A stretch of DNA of 64,000 nt from Gymnorhina tibicen (lineage: Eukaryota; Chordata; Aves; Passeriformes; Artamidae), in contig VXAZ01001836.1 of the NCBI GenBank assembly GCA_013399875.1, forward strand, positions 372,001-436,000. The letters run 5' to 3'. A program made the translations under genes and the position numbers. The notes beneath the pieces were generated by a model. That model searched no databases. It saw only the letters and a list, made by a program, of their open reading frames with translations, and was not told the origin of the DNA. The first letter of the stretch is position 1; every line of letters begins with the position of its first letter. Positions 39,409 to 52,370 of the stretch are shown here, piece after piece.

Positions 39409-39799
39409 GGTGCATACTCAGCTCAGGAATTTTAAGGACTTGGGATGCATTATGTGAAGTGCCTCTTTTTTGTTTGTCTTGAATCTGTCACCTGCTAGGT
39501 CTATTTGATATCCATAGTTCTTATATTAGAAAAGGCAATGGACCTATTCTTATTCCTATTCATTTTTTCTTTGCTATTCTGGTTGCAGAAGTCTACCACA
39601 GCATTTCTCCATTGCTTTCTGGGCTGTGTTCCGTTCCCCTCATGGAAGCCACTGTCTGGCTTCTAGAGTCCTTCTTGTCCTTGTCTTTATATTTTCTGGT
39701 TTTACTATAAGCTTTTTGAGATGATGGCACTGGAAGTTCAGGTTCTGGGTCCACTGTGGATTCATATCATATTCTTTTCCAAATAATTCCCAGCATTTT
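39409..39799. other. Short spacer, no gene recognised
   Basis: Unique AT-rich sequence between the solo LTR and the fossil LINE. The right part may be further LINE sequence too decayed to align by eye. Confidence 0.5.
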
Positions 39800-40620
39800 A
39801 GCAGCTTAATAGTTCATTAGTAAGGATATCTTTCATAGTCTCTCTCCTGAGTGACAAACTATTTCTGAATCTAACATGTATATAGGATTGTTTCTCCCAC
39901 AGGCATTACTCTACATTTCTGCATTCAGTTTCATTTGTTGTTCTATTACTGCCTTAACATCATAGAAATCAACAAATCTTCACAAAAATCACAACAGCTC
40001 TTCGTTGTGATTACCTTGAACAATACAGTAGCATCAGCAAATTTTGCCAGTTCACTGTTAACCTCTTTTCCAGCTCAGTGATTACATTCTCTACCACTGT
40101 TTTTACCTGTTTAGGTAGTGTTTTCAATGATTTTGAATTCTTATTGCTGACAAATTGAAGAAAGTCCTTTCAGTTGGTATTGAGATAGTTATAAACAAGA
40201 TGTTACATGTAACAGTCAAAAGTTCAGTTATTTCAGGCTTGAGATCCTTTACAACTCTGCTCTGAACTATACCTGGGTACAGTGATTTGTTACTATTCAC
40301 TTTGTTGATAGTTTCACTTCCACTGACAATTCAGTTTTGTGACACAGCCCCAGATTCATCCACTAGGAAGAAGTCCGATGGAGAAATATACCCAAAAAAA
40401 GCACAACTACAAAAAATTTTTTTACAGTTTCTGCTGTGACCTTGTGTTCTCTGAATAGTCCCTTTTATGCTTGGCCGTCAATTACCCTGCTAAATTTCTG
40501 CCTGGCTTTTCATTCTTCATCTATTTGAAAAAGAATCTACATGACATTTCTTGTCTTTTACAAGTTGTTCCTCAAACTCTTTTCCAACCTGCCTTCATAT
40601 GCATTTATATTTAACCTGCC
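39800..40620 (-). mobile_element. Fossil CR1/L3-like LINE, reverse-transcriptase relic
   Basis: Minus-strand translation recovers several landmarks of CR1-clade ORF2 in the right order. Reading 40294 to 40243 gives NKSLYPGIVQSRVVKDL, the 'NKS.GPDGI.pRvLkeL' block at the start of the RT domain. Reading 40059 leftward gives NSELAKFADATVLFKVIT, the 'SELAKFADDTKL..V' active-site block, with the second catalytic Asp changed to Ala at 40030-40032. Further left is GRNNPIYMLDSE, matching the 'vGrnNPnYtYmL.sE' block. The first two landmarks are only about 170 bases apart instead of the usual several hundred, so an internal deletion is likely. Right of 40300 the match fades but seems to persist to about 40620. 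Many stops; long dead. Confidence 0.75.
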
Positions 40621-43600
40621 GGTTTTTATATTATTTTCCATTTTCCTCTTCTCAATGTAGCATCAGATACTTGAAAGCCTGTCTTCTTACTTCAAGTATC
40701 TTCCATTAACCTGATATTAAACCATGTCAATTGATTGGTTTGGGCTCAGGGTGGAATGTGATATATCTGAAGTCTGTGTGGTAAAAGTCCTGCCATCCTT
40801 CTGAGCCTTTGATATACTGCTTATAAATAGTCTTCATGTTAACTGCAAACATTTACTCTTTAGTTGCCCCTTCTAGGTATTTTTTTTCCAGAGTTCTCCT
40901 TTTTGTATAGCTGCTTGCTTTTTTTGTTTGCTTTTTCCCCCCTGCTTTTATTTTTGCTTTTTAAAAATCAACTACTACTAAAATACATAGATTTTGGAGA
41001 CTTGCTGCTCCCCAGAACTACCATTGCCTTTGTGAGCTTGCTTCTGCTTTCTCACTTGTCTGAATACCTGGCTGTAACAGATTGTCTTTATGTGTCCCTT
41101 TCAAAGATGATGAGAGATTTTGCCCATGTCCTATTTTTAACTAAGAGGTCATGCACCCAGTAATGCATTGGCTCATTCAAATGGGACCCTCTGCATTGCA
41201 ACTGCCCTTTCTTCCAGTGAGATATTCCCTTCCTGGAACCATATAACTGGACCAACATTCAACTTGCCCTTTTATTTCTAGGCAGAAGGATAATTATGTA
41301 GCATCATCACAGACTCTGGAATGAAACTGTCAGTGGTGCAGTGGTGCCATCACACTACATTTGACAAATCAGTCACGGAATTTTTCATACATGCCATCAT
41401 GTCAGCATCACTGCCTCTGCCCTCAGACTGATCATCTTCATGCACCCTCTTCTTTTGACCTCAGAAACAAGTCTCCCAAACTCACATTTTTGGTGGGTTG
41501 GTACAGAGCAGGGCATACTGACCTCACTGAATACTTTATTAGTGAAGAAGTAAATTATTAAAATGCATACAGATAGAAGGAGAAAAAATGGAAACTATGC
41601 TATAATTAGAGCAAACTTGCTGCTTGAGAGTTAAGCAGCCATTCATACTCATCTTCTAAATTATTTAACTCACTGCTTTAGTTCACTGGTTTCTTCCAAA
41701 ATGAATAATAGACACCTGTGTCTATGGCAATCCTCTGAATTTACATTGAGCTGAAGATCTAGATAGCCCCTGATATTTTACAGAGGTTTTTATCTGTTTA
41801 ACCAAAACCTATAAACTCAAGTTTACCTTTACTTTTCAAAGATATCCTTGAGGTTAGCTCTGGGTCTATACACTGATGACAGCTATAACACAGTAGAAAA
41901 ATGAATAAGGGAGGCTTAAATTGGTTTCATCAGGATGTTACAGCCACAGTAACTTTGACATAAACCAGCTGCAAGCTTCTCAGGCTAAAACAGTCCTGAG
42001 ATGAATCAGTTTTAATAATACCTCTGGCTTGTGAGCCATTTTAACTGTATCTAAAAGTCCTCCAGGTTTATTGAGTTCAAGAGATATTGTTATTATTCAG
42101 TTTTATTTGCATGAGTCACATTAAACTTAAGCAATAATCTCCCCACATGCTGTGTACTTTAGAGGGTCCTAAGTGACCTGTAAAGAAGTTTGTGGTAAGT
42201 CCTTCTACCATAGAGCTTGGCAGACAGAACCAAGTGTAACCATGAAGCTCAGAAAAAAATCTTATGTCTGTGTACAAAAGACCAGAGAAAGAGAAATCTC
42301 ATTCTTAGCTGCTTTCTTCAGTTGTGATTGAGGGGTGGGCCTGGAAGTGCCTGATCCACCAGCAGCTGTTTCACTACTGTACCTTACAAATGGTGCAGGG
42401 TAACCCCATCTGTCCACAATTCAGTGAAGTTCACTCTGAAGCCAGTAAATGTAAGGATTTTCAAATTGACCCACCCAAAGTCCCAAGTCTAGGTGCTTGC
42501 TCCTTGTTGATTTTTTGTCTCAAGTGATGAAAAGTATGCATGTTTTAGCAAGTTTCCTTGGCACATACTGGACTTCTACAGCTGCCACTGTGTTTAATGT
42601 TGCTTAAAAGTGGACTGAAAAGTTTTGGGACTGCATCTGCATTGTGACTAGTTTGCACTGAGTCTCACTGTGAAGACAAATCTAAGCAATAACCAGGTGA
42701 AGTTTGATGGTATCAAATTCCTGTTTAATAGTTCCAGAATGCTTTGTCTCTCCCCCTCTGGTCAGCTTCTTATTTCCTTAGCAAGGAGGTAAATCAGAAA
42801 TAGCCTTGAGAAGCAAGTCCCATTACATTTTTCTTTGTCTTGACCTAAGATCTTCCGAGGCCAGTTTGGATCGTGATCTTTGAATCTGATTTCATCAGTC
42901 ACTTGAAATGTAAAGGATTAAAATATTATAGATTAATCTTGCCGATTCAACAATATTATCCATAGACCTTTTCAAAACAGGGAACACTTCAATATAATTC
43001 TGACACAGCTTGGTGCAAACCAACGTAATCTGAGAACCTCTGCGTGCATGACGGTGGTGATCTTAACACTACGGACTGCAGCGTTAAAATCATAGGATCT
43101 GTCTGGTACCACAATTCAAACTGGTTACATAAAAAGAAATAAAATGAGAGGACACTCTAGCTTTAATTTATGAAATAATTGATCTAGGGGTAAGAAACTG
43201 GATACAGTCTGTGTCACATCCTTAAGAGTTGCAGTAGTGGGAGAGAAAAGAAACAAAGTTGATAAAAGCATGTGTAAGATGGCAAACCAAGTAAGACCTC
43301 AGCGGTAAACCTGCACAAAGGGATTCTAAATATTTGAAGAAAGATGCTCCTGGTGAAGATCCCTCTTACCTCTGTTCCAAGTGTCTCTGCTGGGTATTTG
43401 GGCATATGTCAGGTTAATCACTGCATGTCAGTTAAATGTCAGCAAATTCCTGTTAGGTCTGTAGTTTCCTACCTTACAGCCCCTATTTCAAGAGACATAC
43501 ATTCACAGAAGTTGCTTCTATATTTGCAGAATGGAGGAAGGCAGTGTGTAAACACCCTGATTGCTTCTTGTTTCGCTTAAAGTAGTCACTTTAACCATCC

Positions 43601-46600
43601 TTTCCAAAAATGTCATCAACACTTGCAGTTGTTTGCATTTGAATGGATGATCTCACGATAAACATATGCCTTTGGTGTTCATCTTTCTCAGCATCCTGTG
43701 ATTTTCTCTTCAAGAAAAGGAAACTTGAAATGCAAACTGCACTTTAAAATAGTGGCAAGACCCTTCACAACGTAGAAACTCACAGCTTGAGAAAGGAACT
43801 TCAACAAAACTGGGTTTGCTGATCAGCATGACTGGATGATGATCTCATTGCTGTCACTGAACCAGAACAAAGACCTGATGGGAGCTGTTCAGGAATTTGA
43901 GAACAAAATGTGATGACACTGGAAAATCCTGACCTGTCAAGACCAACATACTCTTTGGAAATAGTTTGGTTTCAACAGACTTCTTCCAAATCACTGTTGT
44001 ATTTCCTTTTAAAACTTGCCTAGTTTTCTGAAAATTCATGTAGAGAGGGCGGTTCAGGAGTTTGTGTTTCAAAGGTCTAGAACTCCTGCCAGCTCTGGCA
44101 AAGCTTAAAATAAGTTGAGTTGGAAGGAGTTGAAGACACAAAGCTTACAGTTTGTGAACAGAAAGGTGGTTTGCAGGAGAGAGCACTTGACAATATTCTG
44201 AAGAAATCCCTCTAATTGCTTGCTGTCTTCACAGCCCTGCATCTGGGCTACAGCAGCTGATGACAGCTTCTGCAGAGAGCAAGGTCTGCTGCTCAGCCCT
44301 CCTGACAGAAGAAGACCAGGCAGAAATGATCCAGTATCACAGTTTCCATCCTGGTAGCAACAGGACTGCTCCTCTCGTTTCCATCTCTGCAAAACTTTCG
44401 TGGGAAAGGGGAAGGATCAAACAGCACCTGGCTCTGCCTGGTGTCAGGAAGGAGGATGTCATTGCCATTACAAACTTGGGAGGGACTGCCTCAGAGAGCA
44501 GTCCTTCATAAATCTTGCTTCCGCTGTTACAGACCTGATTTGGGATTTGAGAGATCAAATTAAATTTTTGACAGGGGTTGGGCTACTCTCAGAGTGGTGG
44601 TGGCCCCCACATAGATTTACTGTGTGGTTATAGAACATGTTAGGCACAGGTGTGTCTTCTCTTCAGACTAGCTGATGGTTAGGGGTCCCCAAATTTCAAG
44701 TCCCCTGCCCATGCAGCTGGCAGATTCCCTTCTTGCTGACCTCCCAGGCTGTGACACAGAGCGTAGGAGCTTTGGGAGCCTCAACTTCCACTGGGTGTCA
44801 CAAGACCTCCCCATTCCTCAGCAGACGACTGGGGGCCACATGTAGACACTGGAGTTTTTTGGCTTCCTGAGCTGGAGCTAGGAGCTGGCAAGCCAGGATA
44901 CAGGTGGGGGCTTTTGAGTGTCCTGGGCTCTCTGCCGCAGAGCAGAGCACTGTGCCAGGCTGCAGGGCGGCAGCAGCAAACATGCTGGGGAGCCCCCCAG
45001 GAGGTAAGTCAGCTTCCTCGCCTTTTGAAAACAAAAAACAAAAACAAAAGCAAAGCAAGAAGACAGAAGAAATCTGGCAAGGGAATGACAGTGCCTGTTG
45101 TTTCCATTCCAGATCAGAGGGGAAATACTCCACGTTTAGGAGTACAAAAGCCTAAGTTTTAGGCAATTCTAATTGCAACCACAAGGCCCCCAATCCTTGC
45201 AACTGCTTAGGCATCAGCAGACTCACAGAGACAGAGCTAGCTGTATAGTTGCTTCCGCTTTTCAGTAGAGAATGTTTCTAGTGCATATTCAGAAGACAAA
45301 ATATGTATGACTCAGGCTAAGTCAGTACTTCTCTCTCCCATTTTCATCAGGACACTGACCTTTCTGCCTCACTTGCTGAGACTGACCAATCAGAATACTG
45401 TCACTGATACCTACAGCTGCCTGTCTTTTGCATGAATACTTCAGATAGCTAAATATATATCACATGAATTTGACTCTAAAGAAAAAAAAAGCACTTCACC
45501 AGCGTTTTCTGTCCTTGCTCTGTGATACCCATAGCAGCAAGACCAAAGCAATGTTGGATCTGAGATGCAGTCATCTGCCAGTCTCAGTACTTTCTGCTTA
45601 TGCTGGTGTTAAGTCCACAGATGCCAAGAGAGGATCACCACATACTTCTTCTGAGTTTGGATATGTGCAGGTCATGACAATTATTCGTGGCAGAATTTTA
45701 TGGAAAAGGACTCTTAAGAGGCCACTCACATACTTGGATTTTAAAGTGAGGACTTTAAAGTATCCTGGTGAGTAGGATCCAGGTTCCTTCCTCTGGCAGC
45801 AGCACCTCTTTCTGTCTCTGCCCTTCCCACCGTCAGTCCTGCAATGACCCACCAGGCCCTGCTGGCAGGAGCTCAGCACAGCTCAGCTCCAGGCTGGGAT
45901 GCTGCTGGTGAGGTTCTCTTTGCAAGCAGCGCATGGTAACCTTCACCGACGATGACACTCTGTCTTGTGAAACCCAAATAGGTGGAGAAGTATTCAGGGG
46001 GAGTAATATGTACAGTGGTCTGTCCAAAGCCTGAAAGTCATCCTGGGCTTTGCTTTCTCTGTCAGAATGAAAGCTGTTGGTGAAACAGAGGGTTGGAAAA
46101 CCAGAGTTTTGAGCTGTTGTGTGCCATGATCAATCTTTTTTAAAATGTTCACTGAAGAAAGAAATTCCTTCTGCAGGAAAGTTGTTTACAGGATGAATTC
46201 CACGCTGAGGTTAATATTTATAGCCACTATGAATCTTTTAAAGGAAAACAGCTTCTAACTGCAATAAGGTACGAGGCTTTAATAATACAGTATTTGCACA
46301 GCTTGGGCAAAACGTATAGTAGGTTTTCTTGGAGCCAATGCATTGCAGAGAAAGAAATATAAAATGAACTCTGCCCATGCTGATGCCAGCAGTCACAGTT
46401 ACAGATTGTAAAAAGAGCAGAGAGAGTATCTTTTTCCTATGGCAATCTCCTAGTTGACTGCTAGTTTTCTTATCATTATCTGTTCATTACTTTGGGGTTA
46501 AGAGTTTCATATACACAGGAGAATAAGCAACCTGACAGTTCCATGAAAAGCCACAATAATGGTAGGCATTATATGCAGCTGATTTATTTTCTTAATATAG

Positions 46601-48186
46601 TATCAAACCCATTTTAGCTGTATTTGTAGAGACACAGTGACACCTAGTGGTTGCTAATAAATATAACAGACTGACCCATAATTTATTTGTGGCACTGGAT
46701 CTGTTCATTATCTAAATTACCGCATATGCATTCAGAAAAGTTCCAGTGTATGCTGTTTATTGAAAAAAACGTGAATCAGTACCTGGTTTTGTTTTATATA
46801 TTTTATTGAATCTCCAAGACTAAAATAAAATAGAAATATACAAAGCTAGTCATACAAGCAGTGTTTTCTTATAGCCCTTGCTAAATAAAATTGTGTTGCT
46901 TCAAGCACAGTTCAAATAATTAGCAATGCAAGGTTTAATGAAAAAAAAATTGCTCTTGCATCAAATTGACATAAATAAGAACTTTCCTGCTTGAAATTAA
47001 GTGAATGGTGAGGATTGATTGCTGATTTCTAATCTAGCAGCAACAGAATCACTGATTTTTCACATTATGTAGAGCAGATGCTCAGTAATTCAATTCCCTT
47101 TGCTCTGAATTTTTTATTGAATCTTTGCTGAAGATTCACAGAGGTTATTCTCATGTTCTTGTGGTCATCAGAAGGAGCACAACAGTTTAAGGGTGGTTCT
47201 GTGCCAGGCACAGATGAGCGTTAGTGTACTGCGAAAGATGAGGCTGTACATGTTCAAGAGTCAGGGGAGGTGAAGGAGCAGCGAAGCCCAGGCTCTGCTG
47301 AAGATCCCAGAGAAAGCCCCACTGACATCAGCAGAGCAGAACTGTGTGCAACTGGCCACGAGTGCTGGCCCAGGTGATTCCTGCTGCTGACAATCTGCCT
47401 CAGGGTTGGGGCAGATATATACCCAGGAACTGGCTGTTGCCACCCTGACTGTTGGGGTATATTGGCATACTCACTCGTCTTCCAGGCTGTGGCTTTAATG
47501 AAATCCTGGTTTTGTCCTAGAGCTGAGGAAGAAATCTCCTAGTCACCCTCACTTCTTTTCATGTCATACTGGAAAAGGTTTGCTTCCACCAGTCATGCAA
47601 CCTCATGCTCATCTTCTAATATATAGTTCAGAATAGGGGTTGTTGAGGCCTTTTTTAGTATTATGTGTAAGCTGACACATCCTCTTACCTTCAGTGCATG
47701 AGCTTCTAGAATTTCCCAGTAAGGTACTATTGCTACTGGCTGCAGGGGGTCAGGTGTGCTCCACATTCCTACCTTCAAACCTTCAGTTGGAAGTGGTCTG
47801 GAGTAATTTTGAGTAGAGAACATAAGGGAAGGTGAGTAAAGCTTCTGAGACCTCTGTGTGCCTTGAAGAAGGGCTAGGAGTAGCTAAGTTTCTGCAAGTG
47901 CCTCCAGATCACTGCAGTTTCTCTCTGGACACTGGGATATTCAGTTGAGAATTGAGTTTTAATACTAACAAACCTATTACTGATGTTAGGTTTTTGCCTC
48001 GTAGGAGGTGGTACCAATTGGTCCAGATCTCAAGCTAATTTTTGAGGTCCCAGTCTTGAAAGAATTTGAGCAGTTGCAGCTCCCACAGAAGTAATCTGAC
48101 CATTCCAATATCTCCATCAAAATCCAGTTAAACACATTTTGTTAGAAGTCTCTTTGTTTTGAAAAGAAGGAAGTCAGGGAAGATTC

Positions 48187-48253
48187 AGAGGAAAAAAGGA
48201 GAGGGAGGAGAAAGGAGTAAAGTTAAAAAAGAAAAGGAGAATGAGTGCAGAGG
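48187..48253. repeat. Purine-rich (A/G) low-complexity tract
   Basis: Nearly uninterrupted A and G residues, with only a few T/C breaks. There is no periodic unit. Confidence 0.75.
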
Positions 48254-50424
48254 AATAAATTTAAGTGCCAGATGTGAAGGTTAGAAATAGTCCCAACCTT
48301 ATTTCCCTCCTATTGAATCCCAATATGTTTTCACACAGGAGAACTAACACAGTAAGGACGCTAATACACTTCTTGCGTGCTAGCTAGTTATTAGAGCCTC
48401 ACAACAAGGAAGGTGATCAGAGAATACTTGTCACATGCCCAAACTACCCTAAGTCAAGGAACCTGCCACCTCAGTGCATCATATGAGGCAGGTCAAGCCT
48501 AGGGTGAAGCGAGCTTTCCGTGTAAGAATTTTAATTAGCAATGAGCACAATAAAATATATAAGCTGCTGAAAGTTAACAAGTGCTACTGTTTGAGATTTA
48601 TGTTCAAATCCATGCTGTGTACTTCCCTTTCCTCACCACTAATGGATTAGCAGTATACTGGATAGTAATCAACAAATATTACAATCATCCTTCTAATCTT
48701 ATTAACAAACTTGTAAGAAGCATTAAGGACACATTTATACCACTTGTGGGAAACAGTCCAAATACAACGAACCAAAAGCTGCTTATCTACAAGCAAAACC
48801 AGCATTATATGACTGAAGGGGGCCAAGTTAATCAGAGCTATCAAGAGGCTAATTCGGGTCCAGAGGGCTGAGAAGGCAGATTAAATGATCGTTCATAAAT
48901 CATTGAAAGCATACCGTATTGTAGCATACTGTACCATATTGTAGCAACAAACAATGTTCTTCTGTAGGGTGCAGTTTCCTGCTTTCTATATGTCTGTGTT
49001 TTGACATTTTAAGGATCTCGTCAGCATCTTTTTATCCTTAAGTTGTGAATATGTTATAATTCAGCTTGTTAATCATCAGATCTTTAGGAAGGAAGGGGAT
49101 AGACTGTAAAAACAAACCTTAAATTGTTCATATTTGCAGGCAGCACTACTGTGCTTCCTACAAGCATATACAAAATATAAAAGAATGTGGTTCCAAGATA
49201 CCGTGGAGGAAAACTGGGGGAAGCAACTGAAAAAATCTGAAAAATCAGCTGTATGTGTCTCAGGCACCTTTGCTTTATAGGATGGAGGGGAGGACACTGA
49301 TGGTTAATTTTTCACTTGAAAATATTTTAAAGAAGCACTGAAATGTGCTGGTTTATGTAATGTAAGCTTATTCACTGATTCCACCATGGTAAAACTGGGA
49401 TCTGGTCTTAGTATGCTTTTCTTCTTATAGGATTGAGACTATCCACAGGCTACAATTGACTACTCTTAAGAACTGTCTTCCAAAGGTTCACTCACCCATT
49501 TTTGCAAGTGTTTAAAACACTGTTCTTCATCTGCTTGCTTTTTTCCCTCCTCTCAACTGTTCTAAGAAAGACTTTTCCAGTACTTATCATAAGTAAAGGA
49601 TTCCTCCAAGGACTGGAGTTAATGACACTTGTTTCTGATTTTACAAGACATGGAACACACTCCAGTTCTCTATACAACATAATATCCCACTTTTCCAGTG
49701 CCTGATATTCTACTGCTATGCACTATAGTACTTATGTGCATAAGCACAAAGGAAGGGCAAAAGGCTGCCATTGCAATGTGCTCCCTCTGGAAACATGACA
49801 GTCTGGGATGAGAGACAACATAACATGTTAGGAAGAAGAGAATAGCCCTTTAATTACAATCCTTAAATCATGCGTGGTTTTGTCAGTTTTTCCATAGAAC
49901 ACAGAAGGTCTTCAGACTGGGACAATATGGCTGAACAGCACAAGAGGCTAAAAACAAGTGAAGTCAGCAGTTTGATTTGATAACACTGTCAAATCAAAAT
50001 TGTATCGATTTGTCCCCAGATATCTGAACAGCATCATTTGCTCATTTTTATGACTTCACAGACATGTTTTTCAGTTCTCTTCTTTCCCTTTCTCTACTAA
50101 AACCTCTACATACCCATTTTTAGCTCTAGGAAGTAGATTGCCTCAGTGCTCACACAGTCCTTTGGCTTTTGGCGTAGCGTGAGACATAAGCCCTCATCTG
50201 GCTCTTATTTTCTTTCTCAGCCTCACCAAAATTTCACTGCTCTGTAGCTCACATTTCCAGCTTGGTCCTATTATGTCTGAGATGTCAACTGGCAACAAAA
50301 CTGCACAGATACCTGGAGTAAAAAGTAAATATTTCTTGTTCATTCCAATTTCTCAGCAGTGTGTCAGAGCTCCTGGTTTGCTCCCTAAGTTTCTCCCTAG
50401 GGTCCCTTAATTGCAATCATCCTC

Positions 50425-50530
50425 AAAAAAAAAAAAAAAAAAAAAAACCAAAAAAAAAAAAAAACNAAATAAACAAAACCACAAACAAACAAAAAACAAC
50501 CCCAAAAAAAAAGAAAAATAAAGAAAAGGA
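50425..50530. repeat. A-rich low-complexity tract with one unresolved base
   Basis: A 23-base A-run is followed by CC, a further 15-base A-run, an N at 50466, and then CAAA/AAAC-type units. The N marks an uncertain base or collapsed repeat in the assembly, so the true length of the tract is not reliable. Confidence 0.9.
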
Positions 50531-51939
50531 TCATCCATCTCCATTCAAGCTTCAGGACTGAGTTTTACCACTATCTATCCAGGATTTTGCTCTTACAAGG
50601 CTCCCTGCCTGGACTGTGCACACTTTCTTCTTCAGGTTCACCTATAGCCGTTAACTTAAAGTCAGCAGCTTTCTAGATATGAGTTTTTGCAACTGCCTTT
50701 AAATGAAAAATGAAGTCCTTTGAAGATACGTTGATTGTTTCAAACATCTGTCCACATCCTTGTGCATTAATTATGAGGCCTAATAGAGCTTTTTGGTTTT
50801 GTATCATATGTCTTAACTGTCAGAGTGGATTTATACATCTCAAGACAAAAACACTCAGTATGCTGCAACTCAATATCCACCAGAAAATACAGAGTGTGCT
50901 TTTCTACTTGTATTTTCTTACGGAATAAAGCCATGGAGGGCAAGGGATTTGCCTCAATCTGCAGGATCAGGTGGCAGTGATAAAGAGTAAACAAAAGAAC
51001 ACACAGAATAAAAATGGTCTTTCTAACTTTTTCTTGTTTCTGCTGTAACAACATTAACTGCAGTCTTTGGTGAGAAGTATAGTCTGCTGAGGAAGTAGGA
51101 GGGAAAGAAACCGAATGCAGTTGTGAGAAGAGAGATGCAGGGGTTACCAAGAGCTTGGTTACTCTTCATATTTTGACCAATCTGAAAAAGAGCTTTGAAG
51201 CACAAAGTTGCTCTGCTAAGCAACTTAGAAATTGAAAAGATTGAAATTCTTAAATGTTGATGAGGATATCTTCTTTACTGTATTATGTTGAAATCGGTGT
51301 TCCATGTCAAAATTAAAAGTAAGTATTTACTACAAAAATCCATGTGTCTGTTTTCACAGATGCACCCTAGCAATTTTAAATCAATTTTTCTATTTTATTC
51401 AGCTTTATTCAGTTTCCGGTTTATATATTTGATACAGGATTTTTCTGCTTGGGGAAAAAAAATTATATTATGTCAGATTTTGTCAGTACAGATAACTTAC
51501 ACATTTTCACTGAATTCAGCTCTGCTGAATTGAGATCATGCCTTTGAAGGAACCTGACTACAGGGAAAGCTAATAAAAATGAGCTCATAAAAAGCACACA
51601 GTTAAAGTGAACAGTCTTTGAAATCTTTTAAAGACCTTGGGGTCCTTACAGGTTGCTGGATCTGAGGTTAATGCAAGGTCAGCTCTCCCTTAATTTCTTT
51701 TGACTTGTTTCTTCCAGAAGAGGATATAATACTATTCTCACTCCAGTCTCACTTGCCAACAGGGAGATCCAAATAATCCTCAAGCTGCTGAGTCAATTTG
51801 TTGTTATAGAGAAAAGCATTTCTAAAATATGAGAGATTGTATGTCCACTGGGAAAGCTCTTTTTCAGACTTCTCTCTCAAGCAAAACAAAACTAAACTAT
51901 TTCTCATAAGTCACATTTTATTAACCTCTAGCTCTTCTT

Positions 51940-52370
51940 GGTGCTCTCTCTCAGCTTCTCTATACCTTTCTTAATAATCCTGCCGAGGCTGAACACAGAC
52001 TTGTTTTTCAGGACTCACCACCAGATGTTTTTTGCAATAGCACAGATTTTTCAGTCTTTCACAGAAGAACCTCAATTCTTACCTGTTACACAGGTAAATC
52101 TCCATTTATATTAATGAAAATGATGACTCATTCCCAGCTACAGCTCTTTACATCTGTCTGTAATGAATTCCCTACTGTTGTTTTTCAATCACCTCTTAAA
52201 TATATCCAATTTGATTTGTGGTTTTGTATTCCAGCAGGGCTTGTAAGTATTCCAAACTCAGTATAATCGGAAACTTTATGAGTGTATCCTCCATTCTGTC
52301 ATTTAAGCCATCTGTTAATATATTGTTTCAAACAACAAAGGACTTAGAACCATAGAATTGTCTGTTTTTT
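51940..52370 (-). mobile_element. Fossil CR1-like LINE, second relic
   Basis: Minus-strand reading gives VLSPLLFE near 52350 (cf. 'VLGPLLFNIFINDL'), then NDRMEDTLIKF followed by a frameshifted equivalent of ADDT near 52300-52250. Near 51990 it gives LGRIIKKGIEKLRES (cf. 'LGIIRKGIENKtEn'). These are CR1-clade ORF2 landmarks in correct order, spaced roughly as in an intact element. The copy is frameshifted across its catalytic site and has stops throughout. Boundaries are approximate. Confidence 0.65.

Larger units (their letters stand above)
40621..51939. other. Intergenic DNA, no gene recognised
   Basis: About 11.3 kb. It contains a pyrimidine-rich stretch at about 40.86-40.97 kb, a purine-rich tract at 48187-48253, a degenerate 20-base tandem pair at about 48911-48945 (ATACCGTATTGTAGC-like units), and the A-rich tract at 50425-50530. 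GC-richer patches lie at about 44.22-45.02 kb, 45.78-46.0 kb and 47.2-47.45 kb. The first has an ATG at 44982 followed by a consensus GTAAGT at 45004-45009, but no family is recognisable. Confidence 0.55.
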
